Position numbers and translations under genes: made by a program. This document shows, one piece after another, positions 19,120 through 26,992 of a stretch of 64,000 nt of DNA; the stretch's first letter is position 1; every line of letters starts with the position of its first letter. This stretch comes from Deltaproteobacteria bacterium (lineage in GTDB: Bacteria > Desulfobacterota > Syntrophobacteria > Syntrophobacterales > Syntrophobacteraceae): positions 1 to 64,000 of the forward strand of contig JAAYVE010000045.1 in NCBI GenBank assembly GCA_012517315.1. Direction: 5' to 3'. The notes beneath the pieces are model-generated. The model saw only the letters and a list, made by a program, of their open reading frames with translations, ran no database searches and had not been told where the DNA came from.

Positions 19120-19536
19120 ATGAATCTTGTCCTGTCCAGGGAAAGCATATACTTACTCGAGAGCATTCTGGAAAAAGAGCTTCTCTGTAACGGGGTCGAT
19201 CATGCCTTCATCATCGACACAGCAGGCACGCTCATTTCAGAGGGGGGGAAACTGCCCATGGAGGACATCCTGCCGCTGGCTGCTCTCTCGGCGGCCAATT
19301 TTGGCGCCACGGAAAAAATGGCCAGGATGATCGGGGAGAAGGACTTTTCCCTCCTGTTCCATAAGGGAACAACGCACAATATTCATCTCAGCCGGATCAA
19401 CAAGGATTTCATCCTCGTTGCCCTCTTCGGCAATGACGTGGCAATCGGACTCATCAGACACGGGTCCAATAAGGCGGCGGAACAGATCATACCCATTCTC
19501 ACCAATGAAGAGGATTCTCTCGGTGGCCTTCATTGA
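19120..19536 (+). CDS. Roadblock/LC7 domain protein (MglB-like)
   Basis: The 138-residue protein has the Roadblock/LC7 fold pattern: a helix (YLLESILEKELL), then HAFIIDTAGTLISEGG, a central helix AALSAANFGATEKMARMIGE and HLSRINKDFILVALFGND. In bacteria these dimers act as GTPase-activating or scaffolding partners of MglA-type small GTPases that set cell polarity or motility in Myxococcus and relatives. The next gene encodes such a GTPase and overlaps this one by 14 bp, which strongly supports a functional pair. A purine-rich GAGGGGAAAAA precedes the ATG; longer upstream frames have no support. Confidence 0.88.
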   Translation: MNLVLSRESIYLLESILEKELLCNGVDHAFIIDTAGTLISEGGKLPMEDILPLAALSAANFGATEKMARMIGEKDFSLLFHKGTTHNIHLSRINKDFILVALFGNDVAIGLIRHGSNKAAEQIIPILTNEEDSLGGLH

Positions 19537-20140
19537 CATGAAACGAAACGAGATTCAGGCCAAGCTGGTCTACTACGGGCCTGGTCGCGGTGGCAAGACC
19601 ACCAACGTGCTCCACATACACAAGACCATGTCACGTCAGATCTGCGGCAAGATCGTGACCATCGACACCAAGGGAGATAGAACTCTTTTCTTTGATTTCC
19701 TGCCCCTATCCATAGGCAAGGTGATGGGCCTTTCGGTGAGGATACAGCTCTACACGGTTCCCGGCCAGGTGCTTTACAACGATACGCGTAAACTGGTGCT
19801 GAGGGGGGTGGACGGCGTGGTGTTCGTGGCGGATTCCCTGAAGGTCCAGCAACAGCAGAACATCGAGAGTCTCCAGAACCTCGTGGAAAACCTCCAGGAT
19901 GAAAAAATAGGCATCCATGAAATCCCCCTCGTGCTTCAATACAACAAGCGGGATTTGGCCAATTCAAGCATTCCCATACTCAGTCAGGAGGAAATGGAAC
20001 ACGATCTGAACCGGGATCTGGGGGTTCCCTCCTTTCCCGCCAGCGCCTTGAAGGGTGACGGGGTCTATGAGACCTTGAGAGAAGTGAGCAAGAAGATGAT
20101 CCGGCGGGTGACCCATAAGCTGCGAGACGGCCACTATTGA
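19523..20140 (+). CDS. MglA-like small GTPase
   Basis: The protein (205 residues from GTG at 19523) is a Ras-superfamily GTPase of the bacterial MglA group. It has the P-loop VYYGPGRGGKTTN, the MglA hallmark TKGDRTLFFDFLP, the switch II region TVPGQVLYNDTRKLVLRGVDGVVFVADS, and the base motif NKRD. I chose GTG because AGAGGA lies eight bases upstream and the resulting N-terminus (MAFIDMKRNEIQAKLVYYGPG) fits the usual M-x-F-I start; ATG at 19505 or 19538 remain possible. It overlaps the Roadblock gene, indicating coupling. It likely cycles between GTP and GDP states under that partner to direct polarity, motility or an unknown process. Confidence 0.92.
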   Translation: MAFIDMKRNEIQAKLVYYGPGRGGKTTNVLHIHKTMSRQICGKIVTIDTKGDRTLFFDFLPLSIGKVMGLSVRIQLYTVPGQVLYNDTRKLVLRGVDGVVFVADSLKVQQQQNIESLQNLVENLQDEKIGIHEIPLVLQYNKRDLANSSIPILSQEEMEHDLNRDLGVPSFPASALKGDGVYETLREVSKKMIRRVTHKLRDGHY

Positions 20141-20194
20141 AGCCTGAACCGGTGGCATGGGACCTTACCCGCAGCGTTTGGGAAGACCCGTTCA

Positions 20195-20965
20195 TCAATC
20201 GGTCAATTTCTCAGCAAGGTTTCTCATCGGCTTTATGGTCGGTGGTTGATAAATCAAATAACTCTGTACAGGATATCTTGTTCCTTTCTCCTGCGTTTTC
20301 CTCAGGCCGTCCAGCAGCGATTCGCAGCTGCTTGCAGGGAGGGTCAAAAACATCTCGGATTCATCGGTTCCCGCCAAGATACGCTCTCCCCTTCCAGGAT
20401 GAACAAAGGCAGGCTTGCCGGTAAAATTCGGCTTGACGGCTGAAAGGCAGGAGATGCCGAACCCTGTTGTTCTGGATTCGATCAGTTCACCTGAGTGATA
20501 CAGATAGCCGGCAGCCAATCTGGCCATTTGTGCTGGGTTTCCATAAATCAGGACAACATCCGGATCGACGGATGCCATCTCGAGAGGGAAAACGGCGACC
20601 CCGGCAAATTCCCCTGCCGGAATCGGATCCAGGCCACGAACCGCCTTTTCCGCCAATTCGATGCTGTCCATGTACCCCATCTCCAGGAAGTACTGGGAAA
20701 GGGCCCTGCTGCTTTCCATTCTTTTCAGACCCAAGGCTGCAAGGCATGGTGTGCAGTTGATGTCCTCCGCGACCACACCGAGGGGGCGACCCCAACGTCT
20801 TGCCATGTTTGTCCATTGGCACAGGGAGATCCGAACACCATACTTTGAAGGTCTGGTCGCATCTTCCGGCAGTTGACCGCCACTTTTCACCAGTTTCAAT
20901 CCGAGGGGATAAGATTGAGGGCGGATCAACCTGGTGATCTCTTCTGAAAAATCTTTGTAATTCAT
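20195..20965 (-). CDS. DUF169 family protein
   Basis: The 256-residue protein matches the DUF169 family, which is common in anaerobic archaea and bacteria. Visible family features are an N-terminal PLGLKLV segment, a cysteine-containing CQW then CTPCLAALGL, and a C-terminal GKPAFVHPGRGERILAGT. The two cysteine stretches are compatible with metal or cofactor binding, but no activity is established that I know of. AAGGAG lies before the ATG. It converges on the MglA gene and is followed on the same strand by nothing in the operon; the thioesterase gene upstream on the same strand is 125 bp away and may be cotranscribed. Confidence 0.85.
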   Translation of the reverse strand: MNYKDFSEEITRLIRPQSYPLGLKLVKSGGQLPEDATRPSKYGVRISLCQWTNMARRWGRPLGVVAEDINCTPCLAALGLKRMESSRALSQYFLEMGYMDSIELAEKAVRGLDPIPAGEFAGVAVFPLEMASVDPDVVLIYGNPAQMARLAAGYLYHSGELIESRTTGFGISCLSAVKPNFTGKPAFVHPGRGERILAGTDESEMFLTLPASSCESLLDGLRKTQEKGTRYPVQSYLIYQPPTIKPMRNLAEKLTD

Positions 20966-21090
20966 ATCGTTTCTCCTTTTCAGCGGTTATGAGTGAACGC
21001 CGGCAGCTCCCGAGGGTCAGGGCAAGCGTGAGGCTCTAAAATCAGCCGAACTCAGGTGAAAGCAAATGAGGGCCTCGCTTCCTGCGACGG

Positions 21091-21543
21091 TCAAGGAGTT
21101 GGAGAATCGAGAAATGGAAGGGGCGTTCCCTTGCGATAAACCAGGGCTTGACATGAGGCGATCAGCCGACCCTGGTCATCGTGCACCTTGATGTCGTAGT
21201 TTGCTGTTTTCCTCGATCGGCTGTATTCCCGGGCCTCGGCGGTGAGCCTGCTGCCGCGGTCGGGAGCCCTGACATAACTGACGGTCATGCTCAGGGCGAC
21301 GGCCACGGTGCCGTGGGAATTGCTGGCCGTCTCGAATGCCTCGTCCATGAGGGCGAACAGGGCACCCCCATGTGCCATTCCGAAAAGGTTTTCCATGTCC
21401 GGGGTGAAGGTCATTTCCACCTTGGAATACCCCTCCTCCAACTCCACCAGTTTCAAACCGAACTTGAGAGCGAAGGGTTCAGTCTCGACCGCCCGTAAAA
21501 TCGCATCCCTGACACTTCTATCCATGGTCTGCCCGGTCTCCAT
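21091..21543 (-). CDS. Hotdog-fold thioesterase (PaaI type)
   Basis: The 150-residue protein has the PaaI/YbgC-like hotdog signature MAHGGALFALMDEAFETA, preceded by MENLFG and followed by ALSMTVSYVRAPDRGSRLTAEA. These enzymes hydrolyse acyl-CoA thioesters as tetramers, with the acidic residue of the central helix taking part in catalysis. Substrate is unknown; salvage of CoA from stalled aromatic or short acyl-CoA is typical. Start is uncertain between 21543 and an ATG six codons later, since neither has a strong binding site. It lies upstream of the DUF169 gene on the same strand. Confidence 0.9.
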   Translation of the reverse strand: METGQTMDRSVRDAILRAVETEPFALKFGLKLVELEEGYSKVEMTFTPDMENLFGMAHGGALFALMDEAFETASNSHGTVAVALSMTVSYVRAPDRGSRLTAEAREYSRSRKTANYDIKVHDDQGRLIASCQALVYRKGTPLPFLDSPTP

Positions 21544-22153
21544 TGTTCAGTGTTTCTGCGGTACGTTTCCTCTCTGCGCCGGCACCTTGCTTCGCGCCCA
21601 TTCCCGTTTAGGACTCCATGGTGTTCACTCCGACGAATGCAGAATATTCTGTTTCATGTGACAAATGAGGAGGCACATTGGTCCCAGGGATGAAAGGTGT
21701 TGATTCCAACGAATACGCTTATACCCTGTATCAGGCAAGGCCGAATGGGATCGGCGGCTTGTGAGGCGTCATGAGGGAACCCATTGCCCTTTGTATTCCA
21801 TTGCGATGCTCCTCCTGATTCAAAGTGGCGCATGGCATGCAAGTCGCGACAAATCCCACGAAATAGGGATTGAACAACGAAAAAACAATTTCCTTGACTG
21901 TTTCCATTAGCATCGCTAATTAATCGACCTGAATCATAAAGTGAGAATAATAAGCCCGTCTACTGGGTTCGAGGATCTTTTGTGAGCGGGCAAAGGAAGC
22001 GGTGCGCTATCTGTGATCGTGGTGGAGCGGCCCCTTTGTTCCCTCGCGCGAAGGACCGGTCGGAGAGGAGGGAATAGGCTCCCGGGGAGGGCTTCCCGCT
22101 GTTCAACGTCGAGAAACGGCCATGATGCTACCATTTCAAGGAGAAGAAGAGCA
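21544..22153. other. 610-bp intergenic stretch with promoter and long leader
   Basis: Apart from the candidate promoter at 21894-21922, this stretch holds a leader of about 225 nt for the FMN enzyme gene, in which I recognise no known riboswitch. Near 21619 and 21697 two imperfect copies of a GGTGTTGATTCCAACGAAT-like sequence occur. A short minus-strand frame (21731-21913) lacks a binding site and is not called. Confidence 0.45.
21894..21922 (+). promoter_or_regulatory. Candidate promoter with overlapping inverted repeat
   Basis: TTGACT (21894-21899), a 17-bp spacer and TAATTA (21917-21922) make a good sigma70-type promoter pointing at the FMN enzyme gene. The perfect inverted repeat ATTAGC-ATC-GCTAAT (21906-21920) overlaps the spacer and -10 box, a position where a bound repressor would block transcription. 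No regulator has been assigned. Confidence 0.55.
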
Positions 22154-23746
22154 ATGAATTTGTCGAGACCCAATTCCAACGACGCAACACTGACCTTCAA
22201 CCGTTCTAAGAACGTCGTTCCCATGAGTGGTATCTGCTCCCGCTGCATCGATGGGTGCAGAGGCAACTGCGAGGTTTTCCGCGCTACCTTCAGGGGGCGT
22301 GAGGTGATCTATCCCGGTCCCTTTGGGCAGATCACCGCCGGTGCCGACAAGGATTATCCCGTGGACTACTCCCATTTGAATATCCAAGGATATGCCATGG
22401 GAGCGGAGGGTCTTCCCCAGGGCATCCAAGTTGGGCCGGACACGGCGATTTTCCCTGCTGTGAGTACGGAAACGGAATATGGTTGGGATTCGAAGGTGAA
22501 AATGGCGGTCCCCGTTTTCACCGGTGCCCTCGGTTCCACGGACATTGCCCGCTACAACTGGGAGCACTTTGCGGTGGGTGCCGCCATCAGCGGCATCACA
22601 CTGGTGTGTGGGGAAAACGTGTGCGGTATCGACCCGGAATTGAAGTTGAACAAGAGCGGCAAGATCTCCCATTCACCCGAAATGGATCGACGCATTGAAA
22701 TCTACAGGCGGTACCGCAACGGCTTGGGTGAGATTCTGGTTCAGATGAACGTGGAGGATACCCGACTGGGAGTCGCCGAATATGTGCTTGAAAAGCACGG
22801 CCTTCAGAGCATCGAGTTGAAGTGGGGACAGGGAGCCAAGTGTATCGGCGGCGAGATCAAGGTGAGAAAGTTGGACCGTGCTCTGGAATTGCAGAAAAGG
22901 GGATATATCGTCACCCCTGATCCTTCGAACCCGGTTATTCAGGCAGCGTACAAGGACAGGGCCATCAAGGAGTTCGAACGCCACAGCAGGCTGGGCTTCG
23001 TTTCGGAAGAGGGTTTCATGGCGGAGGTGGAACGCCTGAGGGGTCTCGGATTCAAGAGGATCACCCTGAAGACCGGCGCCTACAGTTTGCGGGAACTGGC
23101 TATGGCCATCAAATGGGGTTCGAAGGCCAAGATTGACCTGCTGACCATCGACGGGGCTCCCGGAGGGACGGGGATGAGTCCCTGGCGCATGATGCAGGAG
23201 TGGGGAATTCCCAGCATCTACATCCATTCCGCAGCTTCTGACTTCTGCAGGAAACTCACGGAGAGGGGCGAGCGGGTTCCGGACATTGCCTTTGCCGGTG
23301 GTTTCTCAAGCGAAGACGGACTCTTCAAGGCATTGTCGCTCGGTGCTCCATTTGTCAAGGCGGTTTGTATGGGACGTGCCTTGATGATCCCCGGGATGGT
23401 GGGGAAAAACATCGCCGAATGGCTCGCCAAGAGCGACCTTCCCAAGACGGTGAGCCAGTATGGGATGAGCGTGGAGGAGATTTTCGTCAATTACAAGACG
23501 GTGAAGGACATTGTCGGGGAGAACGAGATCGAGAATATCCCCCTTGGGGCTATCGGTGTCTTCAGTTTTGTGGACAAGCTGCGGGTGGGTCTGCAGCAGC
23601 TGATGGCCGGTGCGAGGCGGTTCAGAGTGGATCACATGAGCCGCAAGGATCTCATGTCCCTCACCGAGGAATGTGCAAAGGTGACGGGGATTCCCTACGT
23701 GATGGAAGCTTATCGCGAAGAGGCGGAGGCCATCCTGAACGGGTAG
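22154..23746 (+). CDS. FMN-binding glutamate synthase-like protein
   Basis: The 530-residue protein has the FMN/substrate domain of the large glutamate synthase subunit but not its glutaminase domain. An N-terminal cysteine cluster (CSRCIDGCRGNCEVFR, residues 19-34) suggests an iron-sulfur or structural site. Further on are KWGQGAKCIGGEI, the FMN/iron-sulfur loop LLTIDGAPGGTGMSPW and DIAFAGGFSSEDGLFKALSLGA. Such stand-alone proteins are widespread in anaerobes, and some belong to N-methylglutamate metabolism, but the reaction here is unknown. AAGGAGAAGAAG precedes the ATG at 22154; a longer upstream frame is unsupported. The gene stands alone behind its own promoter and a strong convergent terminator. 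Confidence 0.88.
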   Translation: MNLSRPNSNDATLTFNRSKNVVPMSGICSRCIDGCRGNCEVFRATFRGREVIYPGPFGQITAGADKDYPVDYSHLNIQGYAMGAEGLPQGIQVGPDTAIFPAVSTETEYGWDSKVKMAVPVFTGALGSTDIARYNWEHFAVGAAISGITLVCGENVCGIDPELKLNKSGKISHSPEMDRRIEIYRRYRNGLGEILVQMNVEDTRLGVAEYVLEKHGLQSIELKWGQGAKCIGGEIKVRKLDRALELQKRGYIVTPDPSNPVIQAAYKDRAIKEFERHSRLGFVSEEGFMAEVERLRGLGFKRITLKTGAYSLRELAMAIKWGSKAKIDLLTIDGAPGGTGMSPWRMMQEWGIPSIYIHSAASDFCRKLTERGERVPDIAFAGGFSSEDGLFKALSLGAPFVKAVCMGRALMIPGMVGKNIAEWLAKSDLPKTVSQYGMSVEEIFVNYKTVKDIVGENEIENIPLGAIGVFSFVDKLRVGLQQLMAGARRFRVDHMSRKDLMSLTEECAKVTGIPYVMEAYREEAEAILNG

Positions 23747-23784
23747 GCCGATTTGTGACTTGCCGGTGACCCCTCTCACATTTA

Positions 23785-23821
23785 CCCTTGCCCCGGCTGA
23801 AAATCCCGGTCGGGGCAAGGG
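23785..23821. terminator. Bidirectional terminator hairpin
   Basis: CCCTTGCCCCG (23785-23795) pairs perfectly with CGGGGCAAGGG (23811-23821) around a 15-base loop, between two convergent genes. The minus-strand side is followed by TAAATG, the plus side by GATCG, so the T-tracts are weak but the stem is very stable. Confidence 0.7.
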
Positions 23822-23895
23822 GATCGAGCCGTTGCAGCTGAAGGGGACCACTGCGTCGATTCCCGGGAATCGTTCGAGGTTCGGAGCTTTCCCGG

Positions 23896-25206
23896 TTATT
23901 TTATTTTGATCCAGAGCAGTTTCGCCGTTGCGGGGCCTGGATTCTTCCAGTGGGAAGGCATTTCGGAAGTCAGGTAGATGGTGTCCCCCGCACGGAGGTT
24001 GTGCACGGCCTTATCCAGCCTCATCTGGAGCTTTCCCGCAAGGACGTAGCCGATCTCCTCTCCCTTATGGATGAAAAAGTGGGATGCAAAGCTCCGGTTT
24101 GCCGGGATCTCGATGAAATAAGGCTCCGCCTTGGCATCAAAGTCGATGGGGGTCAGAAGCTTTGCGGAGATGCTTTCTTCCGGGATTTCGGAAATCTTCA
24201 CCACCGCCGCGTCAGAAGCAGGGAAAATGATCCTTGTCTTGATTTCCGCCTGTTCCTGAAAAAACGAACTCACGTCCACGGCCAGCACTTCCGCCATCTT
24301 CAGAAGGGCGGGCAGGGAGGGATAGATGAGATTGCTTTCCACCTGTGAAATGGTGCTGGGTGTCACCCCCACGAGCTTGGCCAGTTCCGTCTGGGACAAG
24401 CCGCGTTTCGTGCGCATGTCCTTCAATCGCAGCCCTAGGTCGATCCCCCCTCTGGTTCGTTTTTCCTCGTCGAAGGTGATCGTGAGGTCCTTCACCCAAT
24501 AAGAAAACGGCTTGTGAATATTTGTCAAGTCTCGCTTTTCCGCTTTGAGGACGCTGAGGGAGGTGGTTCCGCGGCGGATGGACAGATCGATGACGACCTG
24601 TGCGATCTGGGCGATGTGGGCCCTGAGACGGGACGTATGAGCCTTCTTCTCCATGACCCAGTATGCCACGGTGTTCAGTTCATAAAGCCGGGGGCATGAA
24701 TGGGAATAGAAGTTGAGAATGTAGTCTTCTCCCCCCCAAACCTCTTGCATGCCTGTTATGCTCTCGAAAACCAGCCGTACGTTCCCCTGCAGTTCGCCGT
24801 GAAGCCCGTACAGCATGTCCATCACCCGGTCCATATTCCTTGGTTCGTCGACCCGGATGATGCGGCAGGAGGTGTTGACGTTTTCATCATAGAACTTCAT
24901 GAAGACGGTGGAGGACGACCCTTTGCCACAAGTGAAGCAATCCAGGATCGTGAGGGAGGGTGTCTCCACGAGGGTCCCGAGCTTTTCCAGGAGATTTCGG
25001 GGTGAACGGTCGAAGCTCACATAAATGATCGGCATCCCGAGCGATTGGGAAACCTGCATGAAGGCCTGGCAAAAAACGTACGCCAGGCTTCCGGAGTCGT
25101 CGAGCCACACGACGTTGTCCCCGATGTAAAGACCTCCCAGGATCTTGTCCAGTTGACTGACTCCCGAGGTGATTCTCTGTCTTTCAGGCATGCCTTCCAA
25201 CCTCAC
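23896..25206 (-). CDS. KaiC-like/XRE/cupin fusion regulator without P-loop
   Basis: The 436-residue protein has three parts. Residues about 10-245 follow the RecA/KaiC-like ATPase layout (ITSGVSQLDKILGGLYIGDNVVW, then a strand with VRLVFESITGM), but where a Walker A GxxGTGKT belongs it reads LDDSGSLAYVF. Residues about 256-315 are an XRE helix-turn-helix (LKDMRTKRGLSQTELAKLVG...STISQVESN). Residues about 365-436 are a cupin barrel (IHKGEEIGYVLAGKLQMRL...GDTIYLTSEMPSHW), as in XRE-cupin regulators such as PuuR. It is probably a DNA-binding ligand sensor in which a dead ATPase serves for oligomerisation. Start is GTG 25206 after GAGGAG, or ATG 25191. It is monocistronic. Confidence 0.85.
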   Translation of the reverse strand: MRLEGMPERQRITSGVSQLDKILGGLYIGDNVVWLDDSGSLAYVFCQAFMQVSQSLGMPIIYVSFDRSPRNLLEKLGTLVETPSLTILDCFTCGKGSSSTVFMKFYDENVNTSCRIIRVDEPRNMDRVMDMLYGLHGELQGNVRLVFESITGMQEVWGGEDYILNFYSHSCPRLYELNTVAYWVMEKKAHTSRLRAHIAQIAQVVIDLSIRRGTTSLSVLKAEKRDLTNIHKPFSYWVKDLTITFDEEKRTRGGIDLGLRLKDMRTKRGLSQTELAKLVGVTPSTISQVESNLIYPSLPALLKMAEVLAVDVSSFFQEQAEIKTRIIFPASDAAVVKISEIPEESISAKLLTPIDFDAKAEPYFIEIPANRSFASHFFIHKGEEIGYVLAGKLQMRLDKAVHNLRAGDTIYLTSEMPSHWKNPGPATAKLLWIKIK

Positions 25207-25456
25207 TCCATGGACTCCTCATGGCCGGCGATTCCCGATGGTTGAATCATATAAGAGAGACGGCGGTGTAGCAAATGGATTTCCCCGGGATTTGTTCGGG
25301 GCACCGCTAATTCTTCCCAAGATCCACCCCATCGAACGGTAATGAAAATGGAACACTTGTCCGATCATAGTTCACAAGATATTCTTCTGCGCTCCGCTGA
25401 GATGCTGCTGCAGTGAGTGGCGCTGACTTCCAATTCAACATGGCGAGGAACGAATC

Positions 25457-25654
25457 ATGGAATGGTACGCTGTGCAAATGTGCCAGGCTCCCGTTGAGGT
25501 GCTGAGTTTCTTTGGGGCGATTCAACTTGTTGCTCTTGCGGCAATCTGGATCTTTCGCATCCCTTTTCCGGTTCCGGTAAAGGATGAGCGTCGTTTCAAG
25601 GCCCTGACCAACAGGGAACTGGAGGAAGGAGTGGCGAAACCCCACGAGGCATGA
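25457..25654 (+). CDS. Small hypothetical membrane protein
   Basis: This 65-residue frame starts with ATG after a GAGGAACGA site and has one hydrophobic span (VLSFFGAIQLVALAAIWIF, residues about 16-34) followed by a basic, soluble tail. Upstream lie TTGTCC (25357-25362), a 17-bp spacer and TATTCT, a possible promoter. A strong terminator hairpin follows 35 bp after the stop. Promoter, binding site, transmembrane segment and terminator together suggest a real single-gene unit, but I recognise no family. The tail would probably lie in the cytoplasm by the positive-inside rule. It could also be a chance frame. Confidence 0.5.
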   Translation: MEWYAVQMCQAPVEVLSFFGAIQLVALAAIWIFRIPFPVPVKDERRFKALTNRELEEGVAKPHEA

Positions 25655-25688
25655 GAAACCCAGGTCGGAAAGGTGGGCACGAAAGTCG

Positions 25689-25740
25689 AACGACCCCCGT
25701 GAGGGAAGCGTGTGTTTTCTTCCTCGGGGGTTCGTCATTT
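25689..25740 (+). terminator. Strong hairpin terminator
   Basis: ACGACCCCCG plus GAGG..AAG (from 25690) pairs with CTTCCTCGGGGG and TTCGT (25719-25735), a stem of about 17 bp with small bulges, followed by CATTTTATAG. It closes the small membrane protein unit. Confidence 0.75.
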
Positions 25741-26080
25741 TATAGTTTGATGACAACGTTGCTGCCAGCGGATGCGGCGAGAAGCCACATTCCCCGAAAG
25801 CGGTCTTTAACTGCACCTTCTCGAAAAGCATTTCACAGATCCTCTCCAATGCCATAGTATTGGCTCTTGAAACCCTTGGTCTCTTCTCGGCGGATGATAC
25901 GGACGCGGTGACCGCTGCTGGAACAAATCCAGCCCAACTTTCGGAAACTCTCAGCAGATGCATGCCCACAAGGGTTTTGCCGCAGGCTGACTGTTGCGTG
26001 ACAACGGTTGAGCCTGCCGTGTACCGGTCCTTTGAGACAATTTTCCGGCCATTTTGGGAAACATCCCGGGAGGTTTGCCT
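25741..26080. other. 340-bp intergenic stretch
   Basis: This lies between the terminator and the methyltransferase gene. Open frames on both strands here have no binding site and no familiar sequence. I see nothing to name. Confidence 0.4.
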
Positions 26081-26944
26081 GTGCTTCGACTTGTGCCAGA
26101 CAGGCTCAAAGATTCGTGGAAATCGGTTGAGCGCAATGAGATCACCTCCCTGGAGTTCCAGGAGGAGCAGGACTTCCTCGTGGGCCAGTACCGCAAGAGG
26201 TGGACGGAAGCTATTCTTTTCAGGGACCATCGGGACTTGAAAAGCAGCGTGCTCGCAGAACTGGCGGAATATCTCGCGATGGATGACCTGAACGAGATTC
26301 GCAACCGCTGCATGCAGGCTCTGTCTCACGTGAAAACGGAATGGGAAGCCCACGTGGATCGAGGTGACCGGGGTTCGGTGGAGAGATTCTATGATGAGAG
26401 CAAGGCGATGCTCTACGAGTTGATGTGGTGGCACACGCTGGCTGACGACACATCCCCCCTCGCTTACGTGACAGCCCTGGAATTCGCGCGTCAGACTGCT
26501 TGCCGGTCCTGCCTTGATTTCGGCGCAGGAGTCGGCTCGGGGGGGCTCCTGTTTGCTGCGAATGGTCTGGATGTGACCTTGGCTGACATCAGTTCCTCCA
26601 TGCTCCATTTTTGCCGTTGGCGATTCCAGGCAAGGGGTCTCGGAGCCCGGTTCCTCGATCTGAAGGAAGAGGGTTTTCCCCGCGAAGCCTACGACATGGT
26701 GGCTGCCATGGACGTTTTCGAACACCTGGTCGATGCGGAGGGAACGGCGAGGGACATTTCCCGGGCCATGAAACGGGGTGGTTACCTTTTCGGGCGCTTT
26801 CACGGGGAAGTGGACGAGGACCGCCCCCATCATATCGTGCAGGATTTCGGACCCACTATGAACTGCCTCAAATCCATGGGGTTTGCGGAAGTGTGGCGTG
26901 ATGAATGGCTCTGGGGCCATCAGGTGTTTCAGAAGGGATACTGA
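26081..26944 (+). CDS. SAM-dependent methyltransferase
   Basis: The 287-residue protein has an N-terminal helical region of about 130 residues and then a class I methyltransferase domain: motif I CLDFGAGVGSGGLL, acidic end of strand 2 LDVTLADISSSML, AMDVFEHLVD for motif IV, and GGYLFGRFHGE later. These type-12 methyltransferases often modify small molecules or lipids, but the substrate is not evident. GTG at 26081 follows CGGGAGG with seven-base spacing, which is better than a TTG at 26054. The N-terminal part (LVGQYRKRWTEAILFRDHRDLK) is unfamiliar. It converges with a membrane protein gene 49 bp away. Confidence 0.82.
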   Translation: MLRLVPDRLKDSWKSVERNEITSLEFQEEQDFLVGQYRKRWTEAILFRDHRDLKSSVLAELAEYLAMDDLNEIRNRCMQALSHVKTEWEAHVDRGDRGSVERFYDESKAMLYELMWWHTLADDTSPLAYVTALEFARQTACRSCLDFGAGVGSGGLLFAANGLDVTLADISSSMLHFCRWRFQARGLGARFLDLKEEGFPREAYDMVAAMDVFEHLVDAEGTARDISRAMKRGGYLFGRFHGEVDEDRPHHIVQDFGPTMNCLKSMGFAEVWRDEWLWGHQVFQKGY

Positions 26945-26992
26945 AAGGCGCGGGTTCCCCCCTCGTGGCGGGGTGCACGCCAACCGGAGGTT

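Noticed and set aside
21731-21913. Minus-strand 60-codon frame containing NPYFVGFVATCMPC
   Set aside because: It looks protein-like but has no ribosome binding site, and its start lies within the promoter called on the plus strand. I could not place it in a family.
22013-22153. Possible glutamine riboswitch in the leader of the FMN enzyme
   Set aside because: A CGAAGGA-like string and a GTTCA-like string occur, but in the wrong order and without the expected stems.
25307-26983. Minus-strand open frame of 558 codons
   Set aside because: It runs opposite to the methyltransferase gene, which has a clear SAM motif and binding site. The antisense product is low in recognisable structure and crosses the terminator at 25689.
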